Shown here in pieces: positions 1-7,898 of a stretch of 14,999 bases of DNA; position 1 is the stretch's first letter; every line of letters begins with the position of its first letter. Under the pieces are notes generated by a model. It had not been told where the DNA came from. It did no database searches and worked only from the letters and a program-made list of their open reading frames with translations. Origin of the DNA: Falsiroseomonas sp035644895 (GTDB lineage: Bacteria > Pseudomonadota > Alphaproteobacteria > Acetobacterales > Acetobacteraceae); assembly GCA_035644895.1 (NCBI GenBank), contig DASQNQ010000034.1:1-14999 (forward strand), written 5' to 3'. The translations under genes and the position numbers were made by a program.

Positions 1-275
1 ACGAGGCGCGCGCGCGCGGCCTGCACCTCCGGGTTGTCGCGCGACACGGCGGTGGAGGTAACGACGACCTGCGCCCCGCCGAGGTTCGCCGCGTCATGCC
101 CGATGGCGACCGGGATGCCAGCATCGCGCAGCCGGGCGATGTTGTAGCCCTCGGCGATGTCGCTGCCCTGCACCTGGTAGCCCAGGTTATGGAGGACCTC
201 GGCGATGCCGGACATGCCTATGCCGCCGATGCCGACGAAGTGGATGGGGCCGATCGTGAGCGGGAGGGCGCGCAT
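1..275 (-). CDS. murC: UDP-N-acetylmuramate--L-alanine ligase MurC (N-terminal part, cut by window edge)
   Basis: Only the first 91 codons are inside the window; the gene runs off position 1. MurC is the cytoplasmic ATP-dependent ligase that adds L-alanine to UDP-MurNAc, the first peptide step of peptidoglycan synthesis. The visible part is the N-terminal UDP-substrate-binding Rossmann domain, with the MurC signature GIGGIGMSGIAE at residues 15-26, GSD at 37-39 and the conserved TSTAVSRDNPE at 73-83. The ATP-binding and C-terminal domains lie outside. The start is ATG at 275, which overlaps the murG stop by one base (TGATG). A GGAG lies 8 bases upstream, inside the end of murG. It follows murG in the dcw operon, as in many proteobacteria. 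Identity is certain from the signature; completeness cannot be judged. Confidence 0.96.
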   Translation of the reverse strand, partial: MRALPLTIGPIHFVGIGGIGMSGIAEVLHNLGYQVQGSDIAEGYNIARLRDAGIPVAIGHDAANLGGAQVVVTSTAVSRDNPEVQAARARL

Positions 276-1423
276 CAACGGAACTCCGCATGCGCCGGCT
301 CGGGCGCGCGACGTGCAACGAGGTGAAGGACGAGGTCCGCCAGCCGGCGCGCCGCGTCCGGCCGGGCGAGCGAGGTGGTGGCGGCGGCGGCGCGGGCCAG
401 GCCGGGCCCGTCGGCGAGAAGGGCGCCGAGCCGCGCCGACAGCGCCTCTGCCAGGAAGACCGGCTGCGGCATGACCCAGGCGGCGCCGGCCGATTCGAGC
501 GAGCGTGCATTCGCCGTCTGGTGGTCGTCGATCGCATGCGGCAGCGGCACCAGGATCGAGGGCCGTCCCGCGCAGGCAAGCTCCGCGACGGTCGAGGCGC
601 CGGCGCGCGCGATGACGAGATGCGCCGTCCCGAGCCGCACGGCCATGTCGCCGAAGAACGGGGAGAGCTCCGCCGGGATCCCGGCCGCCTTGTAGGCCGC
701 GGCCACGCGCGGAAGGTCGTCCGTCCGGGTCTGCTGCGTCACGAGCAGGCGCGCCCGGATCGCCTCGGGCAGCGCGGCGACCGCCGCCGGCACGACGTCC
801 GCCAGCACGCGGGCCCCGAGACTGCCGCCGGTGACGAGCAGCCGAAGCGCGCCATCGTCGCCCGGCGTGGCGTAGCCCTGGCCGACCAGGGCGGCGAGCG
901 CGGGCCGCACGGGGTTGCCGACCACCTCGGCGGTGACGCCTGGCGGCACGCGCTGCGTGTCGGAGAAGGAAAGGGCGAGTAGGTCTGCGCCGCGCGACAG
1001 CAGCCGGTTCGCGCGGCCGAGCACGGCGTTCTGTTCGTGCAGCACCGTCACTGGGCGCCGGCCGCGGGGCAGGGTGCGGGCGGCGAGTAGCGGCGGAACG
1101 GAGGGATAGCCGCCAAACCCCACCACGGCCGCCGCATTGATGCGCGAGAGGATGGCGCGGGCTTCGAGCGTGCCGGCCGCGAGCGCCGCGACGCCCGCCG
1201 CCGCGCGCCGCACGCCGCGGCCCGCGAGGCCCGACCCACGCAGCACGAAGCGCTCCGCCGCGCCGAAGGCCGGGCTCTCGAAGGCGGCGCTGCGCGCATC
1301 CGTCATGAGTGCCACGCGCTCGCCCCGGGCGGTCAGCTCGGCCGCCAGAGCTTCGGCGGGGAAGAGGTGCCCACCCGTGCCGCCGGCGGCGATGACGATG
1401 GGACGCGCCATGGGACCCCTCAT
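275..1423 (-). CDS. murG: UDP-GlcNAc:lipid I N-acetylglucosaminyltransferase MurG
   Basis: MurG, 382 aa (family usually 350-390), is a peripheral protein on the inner face of the cytoplasmic membrane. It transfers GlcNAc from UDP-GlcNAc to lipid I to give lipid II. It is a GT28/GT-B fold protein. N-domain motifs seen: GGTGGH (residues 14-19), GFGGYPS (102-108) and HEQNAVLGRAN (129-139). GNPVR (169-173) leads to the C-domain, which has GGSLGAR (199-205), ARAGASTVAEL (272-282) and DDHQTANA (299-306). The acceptor and UDP-GlcNAc sites therefore look intact. The start is ATG at 1423, chosen because it makes a four-base ATGA overlap with the ftsW stop and has GGAGG 7 bases upstream; a second ATG (codon 5, position 1411) is the alternative. 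It is followed by murC with a one-base overlap. Confidence 0.97.
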   Translation of the reverse strand: MRGPMARPIVIAAGGTGGHLFPAEALAAELTARGERVALMTDARSAAFESPAFGAAERFVLRGSGLAGRGVRRAAAGVAALAAGTLEARAILSRINAAAVVGFGGYPSVPPLLAARTLPRGRRPVTVLHEQNAVLGRANRLLSRGADLLALSFSDTQRVPPGVTAEVVGNPVRPALAALVGQGYATPGDDGALRLLVTGGSLGARVLADVVPAAVAALPEAIRARLLVTQQTRTDDLPRVAAAYKAAGIPAELSPFFGDMAVRLGTAHLVIARAGASTVAELACAGRPSILVPLPHAIDDHQTANARSLESAGAAWVMPQPVFLAEALSARLGALLADGPGLARAAAATTSLARPDAARRLADLVLHLVARRAPEPAHAEFR

Positions 1424-2550
1424 CGCTCATCCTCCAGCCGCGAGAGGCGGCGCCGCGTCAGCGCCAGCAGGAGGCCCATCCCGATCGCGATCGCCAGCAC
1501 CGAGGAACCGCCATAGGAGACGAAGGGAAGCGTCATGCCCTTGGTTGGAATCAGGTGCAGGGTCGAACCCATGTTCACGAAGGCCTGCAGGCCGAACTGC
1601 GTCAGCAGCCCCGCGACCGCCAGGATGATGAACATGTCCGTCTCGTTCAGCAGGCGGACGAGGCCGCGGATCACCACGAAGCCGAACAGCGCCAGGATGA
1701 CGAGGCACATCACCATCCCGAACTCCTCCCCCGCCACCGCGAAGACGAAGTCCGCATGGGCATCGGGCAGGACGTTCTTGATCCGGCCCTCGCCCGGGCC
1801 GCGGCCGAGCAGCCCGCCATTGCCGAACGCCTCCATGGCGACGGTCACCTGGTAGTTGTCGCCGGCCTCCGGATCCAGGAAGCGATGCACGCGGCTCTGG
1901 ACGTGCGGGAAGAGCATGTAGGCGAGGCCCGCACCAGCGATGCCGAGCGCGCCGACGAAGCTCACGAGGAACAGGTTAAGTCCCGCCACGAAGAATTGCG
2001 CGAAGAACACCGCGGTGATCACCAGCAGCATGCCGATGTCCGGCTGGGCCTTCATCAGCACGGCAATCAGCAGGAACAGCAGCACGGCGATGACCGTGCC
2101 GGGAAACCGCGCCTGCGCCTTCGCCTCCGCCAGCAGCCAGGCGGCGACCACTGCGAAGAAGGGCTTCACGAACTCGGACGGCTGCACGGAGCCGAACCCC
2201 GGGATGGAGATCCAGCGCCGCGCGCCCTTGATCTCGACACCCGTCACCATGGTCGCCGCCGTCAGCAGGATCGCCCCCGCCAGCCCGAGCAGCGCGAAGC
2301 GACGGACCTGCCGCACGGACAGCATGGACACGAGCATCATCACCGACCCGGCCAGCGCCAGGTACAGGATCTGGCGGGCGAAGAACATGTTGCGTGAGGA
2401 GGCGCCGATGCGCTCCGCCACCGCGGGAGAGGCGGCCAGCATCATCACGTAGCCGAACCCGATCAGCGCCATCAGCGCCGCGAGCGTCCAGCGGTCCACC
2501 GTCCACCACCACCGGCCGACAACCGAGGTGTCCGCGCGCGAGAACGCCAT
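1420..2550 (-). CDS. ftsW: Septal peptidoglycan glycosyltransferase FtsW (SEDS family)
   Basis: FtsW, 376 aa, is a polytopic inner-membrane SEDS protein that polymerises lipid II into glycan strands at the division septum together with FtsI. The translation is strongly hydrophobic with about ten membrane segments starting near residue 21. Family landmarks seen: GARRWI (109-114) with QPSEFVKP (123-130), QPDIG (169-173), the loop LPDAHADFVFAVAGEEFG (261-278), and PTKGMTLPFVSYGGSS (335-350). Asp267 in the AHAD motif matches the catalytic aspartate of SEDS enzymes. The PTKGMTLPF form and the position between murD and murG favour FtsW over RodA. The start is ATG at 2550, sharing one base with the murD stop (TGATG), with GGGAGG 8 bases upstream. 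The stop overlaps the murG start by four bases. Confidence 0.97.
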   Translation of the reverse strand: MAFSRADTSVVGRWWWTVDRWTLAALMALIGFGYVMMLAASPAVAERIGASSRNMFFARQILYLALAGSVMMLVSMLSVRQVRRFALLGLAGAILLTAATMVTGVEIKGARRWISIPGFGSVQPSEFVKPFFAVVAAWLLAEAKAQARFPGTVIAVLLFLLIAVLMKAQPDIGMLLVITAVFFAQFFVAGLNLFLVSFVGALGIAGAGLAYMLFPHVQSRVHRFLDPEAGDNYQVTVAMEAFGNGGLLGRGPGEGRIKNVLPDAHADFVFAVAGEEFGMVMCLVILALFGFVVIRGLVRLLNETDMFIILAVAGLLTQFGLQAFVNMGSTLHLIPTKGMTLPFVSYGGSSVLAIAIGMGLLLALTRRRLSRLEDER

Positions 2551-3923
2551 CAGGCGGCCCTCCCTATCGGGGCGAGGCTGCGCACGAGCGAGCGGAAGGC
2601 ATCCCCGCGCGCGTCGAAGCCGCTGAACTGGTCCCAGGACGCGCAGGCGGGCGAGAGGAGCACGACCGGCGCAGCACCGGCCCTGGCCGCCGCGGCGGCA
2701 GCGGGAACGGCGGCCTCCAGCGTGCCCGAGACCTCATACGGCACGCCGGCGTCGGTCAGCGTCGCCGCGAGCAGCGGCGCGTCGCGGCCGATCAGGAAGG
2801 CGCGCGCGATGCGCGGCAGGACGGGCCGCAGGCTCTCGATCCCGCCGGCCTTCGCCATGCCGCCCGCGATCCAGACCACGCGGTCATAGGACGCGAGCGC
2901 ACGTTCCGCGCTGTCGGCGTTCGTGGCCTTGCTGTCGTTCACGAACAGTACGCCGTCGATCTCGGCCACCCGCTCCTGCCGGTGGGGCAGGCCGGGGAAA
3001 GTGGCGAGGCCGCGCGCGACGCCGGCGCGGTCCACCCCGAGCGCGAGTGCGGCCGCGACGGCTGCCGCCGCGTTCTGGGCGTTGTGCGCGCCGGGCAGGA
3101 CGGGCGTGACGGAGAGGTCGCCGATGACCCCGGCATCGTCGCGGAGCAGACGGCCCTCCGCCCAGACGCCGCCGGGAGCGCGCGCATGACCGGAAATGGG
3201 CACGAGCCGCGCCGGTCCGCGCGGCGCCATGGCGCGCGACATGGCATCGTCCTGGCCGAGCACGGCGACATCGGTGGCGGTCTGCCGCGCGAAGATGGTC
3301 GCCTTCGCAGCAGCATAGCCGTCCATGTTGCCGTGCCGGTCGAGGTGATCCGGGCTCAGGTTCAGCATCACGCCGACGTTGAAGCCGATCGCTGCGATTC
3401 GCTCCAACATGTACGACGACATTTCGAGGGTGTAGACGCCCGCATCCCCCAGGATCTTGAGCCCGAGCGCGGGCGGACCGAGATTGCCGCCGACCTCCGA
3501 CTCGATCCCGGCCTCGGTCAACAGGTGATGGAGGAGCGCGGTGGTGGTGGACTTGCCGTTCGTCCCGGTGATCCCGACGAAGCGCGCAGCGCTGCCGGCG
3601 GCGCGGACGGCGCGGAACAGGAAGTCCACATCGCACAGGATCGGCACCCCTGCCGCGGCCGCACGCGCGGCGACGGGATGTGGCGTCGGCAGGCGGTGCG
3701 GAATGCCGGGCGAGAGCAGCAGGGCGTCGTAGTCGAACGGTGCGGTGCCCAGGTCGCGGATGCGGGCACCGGAGGCCTCGGCCTCCGTGCGCCGCGCCTC
3801 GCCGTCGTCCCAGCAATCCACCGTGGCGCCCCAGACCGAAAGGCGCAGGGCGGCGGGCAGGCCGGCCTTGCCCAGGCCGACGACGGCGATGCGCTGGCCG
3901 GCGAAGGGGAGGAAGGTGGTCAT
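2550..3923 (-). CDS. murD: UDP-N-acetylmuramoyl-L-alanine--D-glutamate ligase MurD
   Basis: MurD, 457 aa (family 430-470), is the cytoplasmic ligase that adds D-glutamate to UDP-MurNAc-L-Ala. Three Mur-ligase domains are visible: an N-terminal Rossmann domain (VVGLGKAGLPAA from residue 14), a central ATPase domain with the P-loop GITGTNGKSTTT (117-128), EMSSYMLE (167-174), NLSPDHLDRHG (188-198) and Lys207 as the likely carbamylated lysine, then GAHNAQNAAAA (278-288). The C-terminal domain begins near FPGLPHRQE (309-317), with NDSKATN (329-335) and LLSPACASWDQF (422-433). The start is ATG at 3923, giving an ATGA overlap with the mraY stop and placing the Rossmann motif at the usual distance. 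The open frame continues further upstream across mraY, but that extension is out of frame with mraY and is not protein-like. The Shine-Dalgarno sequence is weak, so translation probably depends on coupling. Confidence 0.96.
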   Translation of the reverse strand: MTTFLPFAGQRIAVVGLGKAGLPAALRLSVWGATVDCWDDGEARRTEAEASGARIRDLGTAPFDYDALLLSPGIPHRLPTPHPVAARAAAAGVPILCDVDFLFRAVRAAGSAARFVGITGTNGKSTTTALLHHLLTEAGIESEVGGNLGPPALGLKILGDAGVYTLEMSSYMLERIAAIGFNVGVMLNLSPDHLDRHGNMDGYAAAKATIFARQTATDVAVLGQDDAMSRAMAPRGPARLVPISGHARAPGGVWAEGRLLRDDAGVIGDLSVTPVLPGAHNAQNAAAAVAAALALGVDRAGVARGLATFPGLPHRQERVAEIDGVLFVNDSKATNADSAERALASYDRVVWIAGGMAKAGGIESLRPVLPRIARAFLIGRDAPLLAATLTDAGVPYEVSGTLEAAVPAAAAAARAGAAPVVLLSPACASWDQFSGFDARGDAFRSLVRSLAPIGRAA

Positions 3924-5008
3924 CGGATCTTCAGCGTCGAAAGGCCGACCAGACCGAGCACCATCGCGATGATCCAGAAGCGGATCACGATGGTGGGCTC
4001 CGCCCAACCCTTCTTCTCGAAATGGTGGTGGAGGGGAGCCATCAGGAACACGCGCCGGCCGGTGCGCTTGAACCAGAAGACCTGGATGATGACCGACAGC
4101 GTCTCGACCACGAAGAGCCCGCCGACGATGGCCAGGACCAGTTCGTGCTTCGTCGCAACCGCGACGGAGCCGAGCGCTCCGCCGAGAGACAGGGAACCCG
4201 TGTCGCCCATGAACACCGCGGCCGGCGGCGCATTGAACCAGAGAAAGCCGAGTCCCGCACCGACCAGCGCGGAGAGGAACACGGCCAGCTCGCCAGTGCC
4301 CGGCACGAAGTGGACCTGCAGGTAGTCCGCGAAGACGCGGTTGCCGATCAGGTAGGCGATCACAGCGAAGACGCCGGCCGCGATCATCACCGGCACGATC
4401 GCCAGCCCGTCGAGCCCGTCCGTCAGGTTCACCGCATTCGACGCGCCCATCATCACGAACATGGCCACGACCGGGAACAGCAGCCCGAGCGGGATCAGCA
4501 CCTCCTTGAAGAGGGGCACGGCGAAGGTCGTCGCGATGGCGTCCGGCCGGAGCATCATGATCCAGACGCCCGCGACCAGGCCGATCGCACCCTGGGCAGC
4601 CAACTTCTGCCGGCCCGAGACGCCCTTCGTGTTGCGCTTGGTGACCTTCAGCCAGTCGTCCGCGAAGCCGAGCGCGCCGAACCCCAGCGTCACCAGCAGC
4701 ACGGCCCAGACATATCCGTTGCCGAGATCCGCCCAGCCAAGCGTTGCCGCCGTGGTCGCGACCAGGATCAGCACGCCGCCCATGGTCGGCGTGCCCTTCT
4801 TCGTGACCAGGTGGCTCTGCGGGCCGTCCAGGCGAATGGGTTGCCCCCCATTCTGGACGGAGCGCAGCCAGCGGATCATCGCCGGGCCGAAGGCGAGCGA
4901 GAGGAACAGCGCCGTCATGCACGCGGCGCCGGCGCGAAAGGTGAGGTAGCGGAAGAGGTTGAAGGCGATGAACTCGTCCGCGAGCGGGGCGAGCAGATTG
5001 TAGATCAC
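3920..5008 (-). CDS. mraY: Phospho-N-acetylmuramoyl-pentapeptide transferase MraY (GTG start)
   Basis: MraY, 362 aa (family about 360), is the integral membrane enzyme that transfers phospho-MurNAc-pentapeptide onto undecaprenyl phosphate to make lipid I. About ten hydrophobic segments are visible. Motifs: KKGTPTMGG (70-78), FADDWLK (115-121, with Asp117/Asp118), NLTDGLDGLA (194-203), FMGDTGSLSLG (266-276, with Asp269) and the MraY-specific APLHHHFEKKGW (324-335). All catalytic aspartates are present. No ATG fits. The start is GTG at 5008, giving a GTGA overlap with the murF stop, the expected N-terminus IYNLLAPLADEF and a GGGAG 8 bases upstream. The open frame extends to 5215, but those extra codons read out of frame through murF and are low-complexity, so I reject them. 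Confidence 0.96.
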   Translation of the reverse strand: MIYNLLAPLADEFIAFNLFRYLTFRAGAACMTALFLSLAFGPAMIRWLRSVQNGGQPIRLDGPQSHLVTKKGTPTMGGVLILVATTAATLGWADLGNGYVWAVLLVTLGFGALGFADDWLKVTKRNTKGVSGRQKLAAQGAIGLVAGVWIMMLRPDAIATTFAVPLFKEVLIPLGLLFPVVAMFVMMGASNAVNLTDGLDGLAIVPVMIAAGVFAVIAYLIGNRVFADYLQVHFVPGTGELAVFLSALVGAGLGFLWFNAPPAAVFMGDTGSLSLGGALGSVAVATKHELVLAIVGGLFVVETLSVIIQVFWFKRTGRRVFLMAPLHHHFEKKGWAEPTIVIRFWIIAMVLGLVGLSTLKIR

Positions 5009-6399
5009 GAATCGCGCTCCCGCTCCGCGCCCATGCCCTTCACGGCCTGGACCACCACCGCCATGCGGCTGCCGAGGGAGCCCTTCACGAGCACCGCATC
5101 GCCTGGCCGCAGCGCTGCACAAAGGAGCGGCGCAAGCCCCACGCTGTCCTCCGCGTGGCCGCCACGCCGCTCTTCGGGTGTGCGCACGAAGAGTTGACCC
5201 ATTAATGGCCCACATGTGAAGACGTAATCCGCCACCGCACCGACTTCTGGTGCCAGCGCGGCATGCATCGCCGGGCCATCGTCGCCCAGCTCGCGCATAT
5301 CCCCGAATGCGACCAAACGCCTGGTTGCGGGCTGCGCCTTCAGCACCGACAACCCGGCGCGGATGGAGGCAGGCGAGGCGTTGTAGCTGTCGTCGATCAG
5401 CAGGATCTCACCGCCTTCGACCGGGATTCGCGTGCGCTCGCCGCGGCCGGTGCCGGCACCGAAGGCGGCCAGCGCCTGCGCGGCGCGCGTCACGTCCCCC
5501 CCCAGGGCGCGCACGGCGCCGAGCACGGCGCACGCATTCAGCGCAACGTGGTGCCCCGGCGTGCCGAGGCGGACGGACAGGAACTCCCCGTCGAGCAGCA
5601 GCCGCGCCAGCCCGCCCTCCGCATCGCCGCTGTAGTCGGCGAGCTGGATGTCGGCCTCCGGCGCCTCCCCGAACAGCAGCGCATGCGCGCCGGCCCGCTC
5701 CGCGCGCTCGACGAGGCGCGCGCGGAACGGCGTGTCGGCCGGAAGGAGGGCGGTGCCGCCCGCCTCGAGGCCGAGCAGGATGTCGGCCTTCTCCTCCGCG
5801 ATCTCGGCCTGGCTGCCGAGGTTGCCGATGTGGGCGGTGCCGATGGCCGTGATGATGGCCGCGTGCGGCTGGGCGAGGCGTGCCAGCGGCTCGATCTCAT
5901 GGCGATGGTTCATGCCCATCTCGACCACCGCGAAGCGTGCATCGGCGGGCATGCGCGCCAGCGTCAACGGCACGCCCCAGTGGTTGTTGTAGCTCGCTGC
6001 CGAAGCATGCGTCGTGCCGAGCGCCGAGAGCGCGGTGCGCAGCATCTCCTTCGTCGTGGTCTTGCCGACGCTGCCCGTCACCCCGACGACGCGGCCGCCG
6101 AAGCGCGCGCGTCCTGCCCGGCCGAGCGCAGTCAAGCCGGCCAGCGTGTCCGCCACGCGCAGCAGCGGCGCGCCGGCGGGGACGCCTGGCGGGTCGCGCT
6201 CCACCATGGCGCAGGCGGCGCCGCGGGCAAGCGCGTCGGCGACGAAGTCGTGCCCATCCCGGGCATCGCGCAGCGCGATGAACAGGTCGCCTGGCGCGAT
6301 GTTGCGGCTGTCGATCGAGACACCGGTGACCGCGACCTCCGCATCGAGCGTGCCGCCCGTGGCGCCGCGCAGCGCCGCCGCGTCCCAGAGCGCGCTCAT
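5005..6399 (-). CDS. murF: UDP-N-acetylmuramoyl-tripeptide--D-alanyl-D-alanine ligase MurF
   Basis: MurF, 464 aa (family 450-480), is the cytoplasmic ligase that adds the D-Ala-D-Ala dipeptide, completing UDP-MurNAc-pentapeptide. N-domain: GVSIDSRNIAPGDLF (26-40). Central ATPase: GVTGSVGKTTTKE (106-118), SYNNHWGVPLTL (136-147), EMGMNHRHEI (160-169) and AEEKADI (201-207, with Lys204 as the probable carbamylated lysine). Toward the C-domain: GRGER (318-322), IDDSYNASPAS (335-345), FGDMRELGDDG (365-375) and VLVKGSLGSRM (436-446). The SYNN and GSxGSRM motifs separate it from MurC, MurD and MurE. The start is ATG at 6399, forming an ATGA overlap with the murE stop, with AGGAG about 10 bases upstream. 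The stop overlaps the mraY GTG by four bases. Confidence 0.96.
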   Translation of the reverse strand: MSALWDAAALRGATGGTLDAEVAVTGVSIDSRNIAPGDLFIALRDARDGHDFVADALARGAACAMVERDPPGVPAGAPLLRVADTLAGLTALGRAGRARFGGRVVGVTGSVGKTTTKEMLRTALSALGTTHASAASYNNHWGVPLTLARMPADARFAVVEMGMNHRHEIEPLARLAQPHAAIITAIGTAHIGNLGSQAEIAEEKADILLGLEAGGTALLPADTPFRARLVERAERAGAHALLFGEAPEADIQLADYSGDAEGGLARLLLDGEFLSVRLGTPGHHVALNACAVLGAVRALGGDVTRAAQALAAFGAGTGRGERTRIPVEGGEILLIDDSYNASPASIRAGLSVLKAQPATRRLVAFGDMRELGDDGPAMHAALAPEVGAVADYVFTCGPLMGQLFVRTPEERRGGHAEDSVGLAPLLCAALRPGDAVLVKGSLGSRMAVVVQAVKGMGAERERDS

Positions 6400-7898
6400 G
6401 CAGCAATCTCTCCTGCCAGGCCGCGGACGACCTCGGCATCGTCAAAGGGGTGGGTGACGCCGGCGACCGTCTGCCCGCTCTCGTGCCCCTTGCCGGCGAC
6501 CGCCAGCACGTCGCCGGGCTGCAGGTCGGACATCGCGGCGGCGATGGCGCGGGCACGGTCGCCGACCTCCCGCGCGCCGGGGCAGCCAGTCAGGACCGCC
6601 GCGCGGATCGCGGCGGGATCCTCGCTGCGCGGGTTGTCGTCGGTGATCCAGACCTGGTCGGCATGGGCCGCGGCGGCCCGGCCCATCAGCGGGCGCTTGC
6701 CGGGGTCGCGCTCGCCGCCCGCGCCGAACAGCACGTGCAGGCGTGCGCCGGGCGCGACATGCGGACGCAGCGCGGCGAGCAGCCGATCCAGCGCATCCGG
6801 TGTGTGGGCGTAGTCAACGTACACAGCGGCGCCGTTCGGCAGTCTCGCGGCGAGCTCCATTCGTCCGCGCACGCCGGCCATGCGCGGCAGCGCGGCCAAC
6901 GCAGCCTCTGCAGCGAGACCGGCGCCCACCGTCAACGCCAGCGCCATCAGCAGGTTGTCCGCCTGGAAACGGCCGGGAAGGTTCAGGTGGAGGGAGGTCT
7001 CGGCGCCGAAGGCCCGGATCCGCAGTTCCTGCCCGTCCGGGCGCGGTGTCTGTGCCAGCAGGCGCACATCATCGCCCGCCTCGCCGACGGTGAGGAGCCT
7101 ATGTGCACGCGAAGTCGCGATGGCGCGCAGCGCTGCCAAAGTTTCCGCGTCCATGTCGGCATTCACCGCGGCTGCCGCGCCGCTGGGCAACAGCGTATCG
7201 AACAGACGAAGCTTCGCCGACCGGTACGCCTCCATCGTCCCATGGTAGTCGAGGTGGTCGCGCGTGAGGTTCGAGAAGCCGGCCGCAACCAGTCGCACGC
7301 CGTCGAGCCGCCGCTGCTCGATCCCGTGGGAGGATGCCTCCATCGCCGCCGCGTCCACGCCGGCGCGTGCCAGCGCCGCCAGGGAGGCATGCAGGCTGAC
7401 CGGATCGGGGGTGGTGAGCGACGGTCCCGGCAGGAAGCCCGGCGCCACCAGGCCGAGCGTGCCGAGCGAGGCGGCGCGCCGGCCGGTTGCCGTCCAGATC
7501 TGGCGCACGAAGTCCACGGTGCTCGTCTTGCCGTTCGTGCCGGTCATGGCGACGACGGTTGCGGGCTGCGCGCCGTGGAAGGCGGCCGCCATCCGAGCCA
7601 GGGCGCGCCGCGGATCGGCAGCGGTCAGGAGGGGGCGCGCGGCCACACCGGCAGGCCAGCCCGTGCCCTCCGGCGCCAGGACGGCCGCAGCGCCCTGCGC
7701 GACCGCCTGCGGGATGAAGGCCCGGCCGTCCATGCGCGCGCCGGGCAGGGCCACGAACAGCATGCCAGGCTTGACGGCCCGGCTGTCGGGCGTCAGCCCG
7801 GTGACCTCGGGCAGCGTGCCGTTCGGCTCGCCGATGCCGGCAGCGCCAAGCAGCGCCGCAAGCGGCACGGCATGACCGGTGCCCTCATCGTGGTGCAA
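6396..7898 (-). CDS. murE: UDP-N-acetylmuramoyl-L-alanyl-D-glutamate--2,6-diaminopimelate ligase MurE (non-ATG start)
   Basis: MurE adds meso-diaminopimelate to UDP-MurNAc-L-Ala-D-Glu in the cytoplasm. Numbered from the TTG start (500 aa): N-domain GLTPDSRAVKPGMLFVALPG (34-53); ATPase P-loop MTGTNGKTST (118-127), LTTPDP (161-166), MEASSHGIEQRRL (186-198), NLTRDHLDYHG (210-220) and Lys229 as the likely carbamylated lysine; C-domain VDYAHTPDAL (361-370), FGAGGERDPGKRPLMG (391-406) and DNPRSEDP (421-428). The DNPR motif is the known mark of diaminopimelate rather than lysine ligases, so a Gram-negative wall is expected. No in-frame ATG exists near the 5' end. I chose TTG at 7898 because GGGAGG lies 6 bases upstream; it overlaps ftsI by 14 bases. 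GTG at 7868 (490 aa) is the alternative, with a poorly spaced GAGGG. Confidence 0.95.
   Translation of the reverse strand: MHHDEGTGHAVPLAALLGAAGIGEPNGTLPEVTGLTPDSRAVKPGMLFVALPGARMDGRAFIPQAVAQGAAAVLAPEGTGWPAGVAARPLLTAADPRRALARMAAAFHGAQPATVVAMTGTNGKTSTVDFVRQIWTATGRRAASLGTLGLVAPGFLPGPSLTTPDPVSLHASLAALARAGVDAAAMEASSHGIEQRRLDGVRLVAAGFSNLTRDHLDYHGTMEAYRSAKLRLFDTLLPSGAAAAVNADMDAETLAALRAIATSRAHRLLTVGEAGDDVRLLAQTPRPDGQELRIRAFGAETSLHLNLPGRFQADNLLMALALTVGAGLAAEAALAALPRMAGVRGRMELAARLPNGAAVYVDYAHTPDALDRLLAALRPHVAPGARLHVLFGAGGERDPGKRPLMGRAAAAHADQVWITDDNPRSEDPAAIRAAVLTGCPGAREVGDRARAIAAAMSDLQPGDVLAVAGKGHESGQTVAGVTHPFDDAEVVRGLAGEIAA

Noticed and set aside
3924..4922. Upstream extension of the murD frame, giving a 790-aa protein
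   Set aside because: The extra codons read out of frame through mraY. The N-terminus at 3923 with an ATGA overlap matches MurD exactly.
5009..5215. N-terminal extension of MraY to an upstream start
   Set aside because: It is the wrong frame of murF and not MraY-like; GTG at 5008 gives the normal length and N-terminus.
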